The position numbers and the translations under genes are program-made. This document shows positions 1 through 5,396 of a stretch of DNA of 6,162 nt, in pieces. The first letter of the stretch is position 1; every line of letters begins with the position of its first letter. The notes below the pieces were generated by a model. That model ran no database searches and was not told the DNA's origin. It worked only from the letters and a program-made list of their open reading frames with translations. This stretch comes from JAIPEK01 sp041685935. Its GTDB lineage: Bacteria; Desulfobacterota; Desulfobacteria; Desulfobacterales; Desulfobacteraceae. Location of the stretch: contig JAWLES010000145.1 in the NCBI GenBank assembly GCA_041685935.1, positions 1 to 6,162 of the forward strand, written 5' to 3'.

Positions 1-1721
1 GCCATGGGCAATTCATATACTTTTACCTGGTATACTTTCCCGAAGTTGGTGATGAACATGAACGTATTATGGGTAGAGGCCACGAACAGATGCTCCACAA
101 AATCTTCATCCCGGGTTCCCATGGCCACCTTGCCTTTTCCTCCGCGATGCTGGCTTGTATAAAGGGAAATGGGATTTCTTTTGATATAGCCGCTTCTGGT
201 GATGGTAACCACCATGTCCTCCTGAACGATCATGTCTTCTATGTTGATCTCTTCGGCAGCCTCGACTATCCGGGTTCTCCGTTCATCCCCGAACTCCTCG
301 TTGAGCTCTGCAAGCTCCTCCTTGACAATTCTCCTGACCACCCGGTCGCTGGACAGGATTTCCTTGTACCAGGCAATATCCTTTAAAAGCTCGTTATATT
401 CCTGGTCTATCTTTTCCTGCTCCAGGGCGGTGAGCCTCTGCAGCCGCATATCGAGTATGGCCTGGGCCTGACGGGCGGTTAGGCTGAAACGGTTGACAAG
501 TCCTTCCTTTGCCTCATCAGGAGAGGCAGATCCCCGGATAAGGCTGACCACCTCGTCGAGGTTGTCAAGGGCGATTTTCAAACCTTCCAGGATATGGGCC
601 CGTTCCTCCGCCTTGTTCAAATCATACCTGGTCCGTTTGATGATCACATCTTTCCGGTGTTCAATGAAGTGCTCCAGGATCTCTTTGAGATTCAAAAGCT
701 CGGGCCGGTTGTTCACAACCGCAAGAAAAATAATCCCGAAACTCGACTGCAGATTTGTATGCTTATAAAGCTGGTTCATGGTCACATCCGCAATCTGATC
801 CTTTTTAAGGGCAATCGCGATCCGCATACCGTGACGGTCGGATTCGTCCCTTACATAGGCGATACCTTCCAGCACCCTTTCCTTGACCAGGTTTGCGATC
901 TTTTCCACCAGCTTGGCCTTGTTCACCTGGTAGGGGAGTTCGGTGACCACAATGGTCTCCTGTTTGGTCTTGGAATTCTCCTCCACCTCCATCTTCGCAC
1001 GCATGGTTATGACGCCTCTGCCGGTGTGATAGGCGTCATAAATTCCCTTTGTGCCGGAGATCAGTCCGTAAGAAGGAAAATCAGGACCTGGAATATAATC
1101 GATCAACTCCTCGATTTCCATTTCCGGGTTATCGATCAGAGCGGCCATTCCGGCAGCCACCTCGTTCAGATTGTGAGGCGGGATATTTGTGGTCATGCCG
1201 ACTGCGATACCCGAAGTCCCGTTCACCAGGAGAGCCGGAAACCTTGACGGCAGAACCACCGGCTCCTCTATGGTTTCATCGTAGTTGGGTATAAAATCCA
1301 CTGTTTCCTTTTCAATATCAGAAAGCATCCGGTGGGCCAGTTTCTTCATGCGAATCTCAGTATACCGCATTGCTGCAGGTGCGTCCCCGTCAATGGACCC
1401 GAAGTTTCCCTGGCCGTCCACAAGAGTGTACCGCAATGAAAAGTCCTGGGCCATGCGCACGATGGTATCATAAACCGCTGAATCCCCGTGGGGATGATAT
1501 TTACCGATCACGTCACCGACAATCCTGGCGGACTTTTTATACGGTTTGTTCCAGTCATTGCGCAGCTGTCTCATGGCATAGAGAACCCTTCTGTGAACAG
1601 GCTTCAGTCCGTCCCGCACATCCGGAAGCGCCCTTCCGATGATGACGCTCATTGCATACTCGAGATAGGATTGTTTCATCTCCTTCTCAATGCTTGTTAC
1701 ATTATCTTCTGTACTTATCAT
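1..1721 (-). CDS. gyrA: DNA gyrase subunit A, 5' part (runs off left edge)
   Basis: This is the breakage-reunion subunit of DNA gyrase, which pairs with GyrB to introduce negative supercoils using ATP. My translation from the ATG at 1721 gives 573 visible residues; the rest of the C-terminal DNA-wrapping domain lies beyond position 1. The N-terminus shows the family core, including YAMSVIIGRALPDVRDGLKP at residues 22-41. The quinolone-resistance region follows (HPHGDSAVYD, residues 76-85), then the catalytic Tyr120 in AAMRYTEIR. A GyrA box, QHRGGKG, begins at Gln524 (bases 132-152). This box marks gyrase rather than topoisomerase IV ParC, although its second residue is His where Arg is usual. 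The start is secure because an in-frame TAA lies 36 bases upstream with no other NTG codon between. A GGAG at 1733-1736 sits 11 bases before it. The gene follows the AI-2E-type gene by 23 bp on the same strand, so a shared transcript is likely. Confidence 0.97.
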   Translation of the reverse strand, partial: MISTEDNVTSIEKEMKQSYLEYAMSVIIGRALPDVRDGLKPVHRRVLYAMRQLRNDWNKPYKKSARIVGDVIGKYHPHGDSAVYDTIVRMAQDFSLRYTLVDGQGNFGSIDGDAPAAMRYTEIRMKKLAHRMLSDIEKETVDFIPNYDETIEEPVVLPSRFPALLVNGTSGIAVGMTTNIPPHNLNEVAAGMAALIDNPEMEIEELIDYIPGPDFPSYGLISGTKGIYDAYHTGRGVITMRAKMEVEENSKTKQETIVVTELPYQVNKAKLVEKIANLVKERVLEGIAYVRDESDRHGMRIAIALKKDQIADVTMNQLYKHTNLQSSFGIIFLAVVNNRPELLNLKEILEHFIEHRKDVIIKRTRYDLNKAEERAHILEGLKIALDNLDEVVSLIRGSASPDEAKEGLVNRFSLTARQAQAILDMRLQRLTALEQEKIDQEYNELLKDIAWYKEILSSDRVVRRIVKEELAELNEEFGDERRTRIVEAAEEINIEDMIVQEDMVVTITRSGYIKRNPISLYTSQHRGGKGKVAMGTRDEDFVEHLFVASTHNTFMFITNFGKVYQVKVYELPM

Positions 1722-1744
1722 TGAATATTCGACTCCAAAATCAG

Positions 1745-2839
1745 TTAATCCGATTTTTTAAGTTTTCCAGGCTCTATCAAAACCTGGAAGTTGGCAAAAT
1801 AAATATCGGCGAGTGTAAAAAAGAGAGTGACGATAAGAGGACCGTAAATAAGACCGAGTATACCGTACACCTCGAGCCCTCCTATAATAGCAAAAAAAAC
1901 GATCAGGGGATGCATTCTCACCCGGTCGCCAACCAGCTTGGGTTTGAACAGGTACTCGACCCCCCATGAAAGCACTGCATAAAATACGAGCATAAAAATT
2001 CCCGCGATTATCCGTTTTTTGAGCAAAAGAAGTATCGCTGTCGGGATAAAAACGAGACCTATGCCCACAATCGGCAGAAAGGCCAGAAACCCCATTATAA
2101 CTCCCCACAGGAACGGGGAATTAAGCCCGAGAAAAAAAAACAGGGCCCCGCCAGCGGCCCCCTGGATCAACCCTCCCAAGCCATTGACCACCAGCACTGC
2201 TCCGGCGATATCGGTGAATTTTTCGAAGAGTTTCTGGTTATGCTCCCCCGGCAGCGGGGAAAGGTCAAAAACATAATCGATAACCCGCTTGCCGTCCATC
2301 AGCAAATAAAACACCACCACCAGCATAAGGCAGAAGTAGAAAACAAATTTAAAGATATTTGATGCTACGAAACTCGCCTTTTCAAAAAGGGAAAAACCCA
2401 CTATCCTGCCGAGCTCGGATACCGGACTTATGAGCTGATCAAATGTGACCCGTTTTTCAATCCCCACCGAGGTCAAAAATGTATTCAGCTTATCCAGAAA
2501 ACGGGTTTCGTTAAAAATATCTTTGAGCTGATTGCTGAAAACCGTATTCTTGCCCATGAGGTAAAGGTCGTATGCCTCCTTGGACAGTACTCCCACAAAA
2601 AACAGTGCAGGCACCAGAATCAGAAAAAAGATGACCAGACATACCAGCAAAGAGGAAAACGGGGAGCCGAGCTTTTTGTTCAGCCATCTGTACAGGGGGG
2701 CAAAAACTCCGGCACACACCGTGCCCAGAATTATGATGGAAAAAAAGGGGGCGATCAGATTCCAGGAAAGAAACAGGGCGACGCAGAACAGCGCCAGAAA
2801 GAAGTACAGTACGGATCTTTCAGAACCTTTTTCCTCCAA
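1745..2839 (-). CDS. AI-2E/PerM-family membrane transporter
   Basis: This is a 364-residue polytopic inner-membrane protein of the AI-2E transporter family (formerly UPF0118; E. coli relatives TqsA, PerM, YdiK). Members export or exchange small solutes, in some cases autoinducer-2 or Na+/H+; the substrate here cannot be read from sequence. Hydrophobic segments lie near residues 10-27, 30-50, 62-85, 160-181, 215-237, 242-272, 276-293 and 309-347. A soluble stretch at about 86-158 follows the third, as usual for the family. Family hallmarks are the NGLGGLIQG region (219-227), FLPIVGIGLVFIP (254-266) and the C-terminal FKPKLVGDRVRMHPL to GILGLIYGPL region (298-335). Length is normal. The start is awkward: the only NTG codon between the upstream in-frame TGA (2891-2893) and the first helix is TTG at 2839, with GGTGG four bases upstream. 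An ATG at 2850 is out of frame. A run of nine T encodes Phe-Phe-Phe at residues 234-236. Confidence 0.93.
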   Translation of the reverse strand: MEEKGSERSVLYFFLALFCVALFLSWNLIAPFFSIIILGTVCAGVFAPLYRWLNKKLGSPFSSLLVCLVIFFLILVPALFFVGVLSKEAYDLYLMGKNTVFSNQLKDIFNETRFLDKLNTFLTSVGIEKRVTFDQLISPVSELGRIVGFSLFEKASFVASNIFKFVFYFCLMLVVVFYLLMDGKRVIDYVFDLSPLPGEHNQKLFEKFTDIAGAVLVVNGLGGLIQGAAGGALFFFLGLNSPFLWGVIMGFLAFLPIVGIGLVFIPTAILLLLKKRIIAGIFMLVFYAVLSWGVEYLFKPKLVGDRVRMHPLIVFFAIIGGLEVYGILGLIYGPLIVTLFFTLADIYFANFQVLIEPGKLKKSD

Positions 2840-2887
2840 GTCTCCACCATTAATATAATCAAACTCTAAAAAGAAAAGTGATAACGC

Positions 2888-2949
2888 AATTCACCTTTGG
2901 GCATCACGGACAAACGTATATAAAGGCCTGTCCGGCCCAAAGGTGAATT
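2888..2949. repeat. Long imperfect inverted repeat / hairpin
   Basis: AATTCACCTTTGGGC at 2888-2902 is perfectly complementary to 2935-2949 (15 bp). Inside it, CGGACA at 2907-2912 pairs with TGTCCG at 2929-2934 (6 bp), leaving a four-base bulge (2903-2906) on one side and a 16-base loop. The whole forms a 21-bp stem in 62 bases, lying between the small membrane ORF and the AI-2E gene. It is not a textbook terminator. On the minus strand the only T-rich stretch begins about ten bases after the stem, and there is none on the plus strand. It could be a REP-like or mobile hairpin element, a processing or attenuation site, or an operator. The dyad is certain; its role is unknown. Confidence 0.85.
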
Positions 2950-2971
2950 CAAAAATACGGCTTTTGAAGTA

Positions 2972-3127
2972 TTACCCTCTGATCAAGCCTAATGCAGCAA
3001 AAATCAGAAGTATTTCAAATACAATAACCTGGGTATAACTGCCGAAAAAATGATATACGATACCGCCGCCCACAATGGCCGGAACCGCCGTATAAATCAA
3101 AATACCAAGCTTCCTTGCAATATCCAT
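2972..3127 (-). CDS. Small two-helix membrane protein (hypothetical, 51 aa)
   Basis: I do not recognise a family. Reading from the ATG at 3127 gives 51 residues beginning MDIARKLGIL and ending ALGLIRG before TAA. Two hydrophobic segments are visible, about residues 8-28 (with a central Gly-Gly-Gly at 20-22) and 34-49. A short polar turn (HFFGSYTQ, 26-33) separates them. Positive residues (Arg5, Lys6) sit before the first helix and Arg50 after the second, suggesting both termini face the cytoplasm. A TGAGG at 3135-3139 lies seven bases before the ATG, a well-placed ribosome binding site. This supports a real gene rather than a chance ORF. It lies in the same orientation 114 bp downstream of the thiolase and 132 bp upstream of the AI-2E gene, with the long hairpin in the latter gap. 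Function unknown; a membrane accessory subunit is possible but unsupported. Confidence 0.7.
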   Translation of the reverse strand: MDIARKLGILIYTAVPAIVGGGIVYHFFGSYTQVIVFEILLIFAALGLIRG

Positions 3128-3134
3128 ACGAAAA

Positions 3135-3139
3135 CCTCA
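3135..3139 (-). promoter_or_regulatory. Ribosome binding site of the 51-aa ORF
   Basis: TGAGG on the minus strand, seven bases before the ATG at 3127. It is the main evidence that the short ORF is translated. Confidence 0.6.
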
Positions 3140-3187
3140 GCTGATTCTATTGAGTTATCATCAAAATCAAATGCCTAAATCCATGAC

Positions 3188-3217
3188 ATTATTACCATTT
3201 TAACCGGTTCAAGTAAA
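3188..3217 (-). promoter_or_regulatory. Possible weak sigma70-type promoter for the 51-aa ORF
   Basis: On the minus strand TTTACT (3212-3217) and AATAAT (3188-3193) are separated by 18 bases. They match the -35 at four of six positions and the -10 at five of six. Transcription would start near 3181, leaving a leader of about 54 bases. The spacer contains the palindrome AACCGGTT (3202-3209), which could bind a regulator. Such matches occur by chance in AT-rich gaps, so this is tentative. I saw no convincing terminator for the thiolase in the same gap, so read-through from it is also possible. Confidence 0.3.
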
Positions 3218-3241
3218 GCAAAAACTCGGGCACGGGGCATT

Positions 3242-4528
3242 TTACCGCTCAATCACCATGGCCATTCCCATACCGCCGCCGATGCACATGGTAATCAGGC
3301 CGGTACCGTAATTTTTGCGCTTCATCTGATTCACCGCCGTAACCACCTGCCTTGCGCCGGTACACCCGATGGGGTGTCCTATTGAAATTCCGCTCCCCAG
3401 CTCATTCGGCTTTTCAAAGTCTATATCCAGCTCTCTCATGCAACCGATGGCCTGTGCTGCAAATGCCTCGTTGAGCTCCATGAGATCAATGTCGTTTATG
3501 TGCATGCCTGTCTGTTTCAGAACCTTCTGCACGGCCGGAACTACGCCAAGGCCCATGTAGGCGGGATCAACACCGCCGGATGCAAATCCTTTAACCCGTG
3601 CGAGCTTTTCAAGTCCGAGCTCGTCCGCCTTTTCCTCGGACATGAGAAGCACTGCAGCAGCAGCATCGTTGATTCCAGAGGCATTACCCGCAGTGACGCT
3701 TCCCTCCGGACGGAAGGCGGGTTTCAGCTTGCCGAGCTTTTCCATGCTTGTCTCCATGGGCCTTTCATCCGCCTGGACTTCGATCTCCTGCTTTCTCGAC
3801 CTGACTTTCACAGGAACTATCTCCTCCATGAACAGCTCATCCCTCATGGCGCCGACCGCCCTGGTGTGACTTAAAAGCGCAAGCCTGTCCTGTTCCTCCC
3901 GGGTGATGCCGTACTTTTCCACAATGTTTTCCGCGGTCAGGCCCATGTGATACCCGTAAAAAATTTCGTACAGACCGTCAAAGACCATTAGATCATAGAT
4001 ATCACCCTTTCCGGTCAATTCCATCCTGTGGCCCCATCTCGCCTTGGGCAGAGCCATGGGCGCACTGCTCATGCTCTCCTGGCCTCCGGCCACTACCACG
4101 TCCGCCTGTCCGGTCATGATTGCCTGGGCACCCAGTGCCACAGCCTTGCATCCGGAGGCGCACACTTTATTGACTGTGAATGCGGGGGTATGCCGCATGA
4201 GGCCCGCCCGTATCATGGACTGCCGTGCCGGGTTCTGACCCTGTCCGGCCTGAAGTACATTGCCCATTATAACTTCGTCCACCGCAACGGGAGCAAAGCC
4301 GTCTTCATAATCATAAGCGTTTTTTTCCAGGTCGATCATCCCCTGATCCTTCAGAGCGTCAGGTCCGATATCCAGCTGCGCCTGATCCGGTTCAGGCCTC
4401 AGCCCGGCCCGTTTAAAGGTATCCCTGATTACCAGAGCCCCCAGATCCACCGCGGAAATATCCTTTAAAGCCCCTCCGAAATTCCCCACAGGCGTTCTTG
4501 AAGCGCTTACTATCACAACGTTTCTCAT
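3242..4528 (-). CDS. Acetyl-CoA C-acetyltransferase (thiolase)
   Basis: This is a cytosolic thiolase, 428 residues from the ATG at 4528. It interconverts two acetyl-CoA with acetoacetyl-CoA and CoA, or cleaves longer 3-ketoacyl-CoA in beta-oxidation; sequence alone does not settle which. All catalytic residues are present: Cys123 in NKVCASG (acylated nucleophile), Asn353 in NEAFAAQ, His385 in IGHPIGCTGAR, and Cys415 in CIGGGMG. Other family blocks are GNVLQAGQGQNPARQ (89-103) and VTAGNASGINDAAAA (278-292). Compared with about 390 residues in typical thiolases, it carries an extra segment of about 34 residues (roughly 44-80) before VDEVIMGN. This matches the offset of Cys123 from Cys89 of the Zoogloea enzyme. 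The ATG at 4528 is preferred over those at 4534 and 4585. AGGAG at 4536-4540 is seven bases from it but one base from 4534, and 4585 lies inside the divergent promoter. The homologous sequence MRNVVIVSASRTP also begins here. Confidence 0.95.
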   Translation of the reverse strand: MRNVVIVSASRTPVGNFGGALKDISAVDLGALVIRDTFKRAGLRPEPDQAQLDIGPDALKDQGMIDLEKNAYDYEDGFAPVAVDEVIMGNVLQAGQGQNPARQSMIRAGLMRHTPAFTVNKVCASGCKAVALGAQAIMTGQADVVVAGGQESMSSAPMALPKARWGHRMELTGKGDIYDLMVFDGLYEIFYGYHMGLTAENIVEKYGITREEQDRLALLSHTRAVGAMRDELFMEEIVPVKVRSRKQEIEVQADERPMETSMEKLGKLKPAFRPEGSVTAGNASGINDAAAAVLLMSEEKADELGLEKLARVKGFASGGVDPAYMGLGVVPAVQKVLKQTGMHINDIDLMELNEAFAAQAIGCMRELDIDFEKPNELGSGISIGHPIGCTGARQVVTAVNQMKRKNYGTGLITMCIGGGMGMAMVIER

Positions 4529-4535
4529 GGCCATG

Positions 4536-4540
4536 CTCCT
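4536..4540 (-). promoter_or_regulatory. Ribosome binding site deciding the thiolase start
   Basis: AGGAG on the minus strand. Its seven-base spacing selects the ATG at 4528; only one base separates it from the alternative ATG at 4534. Confidence 0.75.
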
Positions 4541-4568
4541 GTCTTTTGCGTTTGATGGTTTCCAATGA

Positions 4569-4598
4569 TTGACTACGGAATCCATATCAAAGTATAAT
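4569..4598 (+). promoter_or_regulatory. Strong sigma70-type promoter of the TANGO2-like gene
   Basis: TTGACT (4569-4574) and a consensus TATAAT (4593-4598) are separated by 18 bases. Predicted initiation is near 4605, giving a leader of about 18 bases before the ATG at 4623. ATCAAA is repeated at 4586-4591 and 4597-4602, eleven bases apart and overlapping the -10, which might be an operator. The region also serves as upstream sequence for the divergent thiolase, for which I found no clear promoter of its own. The -35 coincides with a TTG that could be misread as an upstream start codon of the coding frame. Confidence 0.75.
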
Positions 4599-4608
4599 CA
4601 AAAAAACA

Positions 4609-4613
4609 AGGGA
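4609..4613 (+). promoter_or_regulatory. Ribosome binding site of the TANGO2-like gene
   Basis: AGGGA, nine bases before the ATG at 4623. It fits this start, which places Cys at residue 2. Confidence 0.55.
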
Positions 4614-4622
4614 TGGAAAAAA

Positions 4623-5396
4623 ATGTGCCTGATACTTTTTGCATACGACACAATCCCGGAATACAGGCTTATTCTGGCCGCCAACCGGGACGAGTTCTAC
4701 TCCAGGAAAACAGCTTCCATGCATTACTGGAACGACCGTCCCGCGATCCTGGCAGGCAGGGACATTGAGGCGGGGGGAACATGGTTCGGCATCCATGAAA
4801 GCGGCACCTTCGCAGCCCTGACAAATTACCGGGACCCGGCATCCATGAAGACCGGCGCACCCTCCAGGGGACATATAATTCCCGGGATACTTGATTCGGA
4901 AAAGCCTGTCAAAGAAAGCCTTGAAGAGCTCAAGTCAGACTGCAGCGGGTTTAACGGCTTCAACCTTCTGGCATGGGACCGGGAAAACCTGTACTGGTTT
5001 TCCAGCGTCACCAGGGATCTCAGGACGATAGAGCCGGGGATTCACGGCCTGTCCAACCATCTTTTGAATACGGAATGGCCGAAAGTTCAAAAGGGCAGAT
5101 CCGAACTGGGCAGGGCGATCGGACAGGATGGCCGCATCCGCCGGGAAAGGATTTTTGATATTTTAAAAGACACCACCCGGTTTGGAGACGAGCACCTGCC
5201 TGACACCGGGGTCGGCCCGGAATGCGAACGCATACTCTCTCCGATTTTCATCACAAGCGATACGTACGGAACCCGGTCATCCACCCTTCTTATGGTGGAC
5301 AATACCGGCCGGATGGATGTAACCGAAAGATCCTATGAGACTGACAACACGAATCCGTTCACTGAAAACCGTTTTCAGGTTTCCCCCTCCTTTTGA
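4623..5396 (+). CDS. TANGO2/NRDE-family protein
   Basis: This 257-residue protein belongs to the TANGO2 (NRDE) family, named after its conserved Asn-Arg-Asp-Glu motif. The family is predicted to adopt an N-terminal-nucleophile hydrolase-like fold. Animal TANGO2 is linked to lipid/acyl-CoA and haem handling; bacterial members are largely uncharacterised and the substrate is unknown. It begins MCLILFAY, so after Met removal Cys2 would be the candidate nucleophile. NRDE occupies residues 21-24, followed by GGTWFG (51-56), TNYRDP (67-72) and a GLSNHLLNTEWPKV block in the middle. Length is normal for bacterial members. No signal peptide or membrane segment is visible, so it is probably cytoplasmic. 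The frame is open upstream to a TTG at 4569, but that codon is the -35 element and the family always starts at Met-Cys, so 4623 is chosen. It is transcribed divergently from the thiolase, and its last 38 bases overlap the end of rarA. Confidence 0.93.
   Translation: MCLILFAYDTIPEYRLILAANRDEFYSRKTASMHYWNDRPAILAGRDIEAGGTWFGIHESGTFAALTNYRDPASMKTGAPSRGHIIPGILDSEKPVKESLEELKSDCSGFNGFNLLAWDRENLYWFSSVTRDLRTIEPGIHGLSNHLLNTEWPKVQKGRSELGRAIGQDGRIRRERIFDILKDTTRFGDEHLPDTGVGPECERILSPIFITSDTYGTRSSTLLMVDNTGRMDVTERSYETDNTNPFTENRFQVSPSF

Noticed and set aside
594..1247. 217-codon open frame on the plus strand
   Set aside because: It lies entirely antisense to gyrA, whose minus-strand translation matches the gyrase family throughout; its own sequence shows no recognisable domain.
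2852..2883. Promoter for the AI-2E gene (TATATT at 2852-2857)
   Set aside because: No acceptable -35 lies at 16-18 bases, and initiation would fall almost on the start codon.
3201..3241. Terminator after the thiolase
   Set aside because: A TTTTT run (about 3221-3225, minus strand) follows GC-rich bases, but these do not form a stem of more than about three pairs.
3500..4468. Plus-strand open frames (124 and 146 codons) across the thiolase
   Set aside because: They are antisense to a thiolase with all catalytic residues intact, and their composition is that of a reverse-frame artefact.
4529..4585. N-terminal extension of the thiolase to the ATG at 4585
   Set aside because: The extra 19 residues have no counterpart in thiolases and lie over the divergent promoter; AGGAG at 4536-4540 fits the start at 4528.
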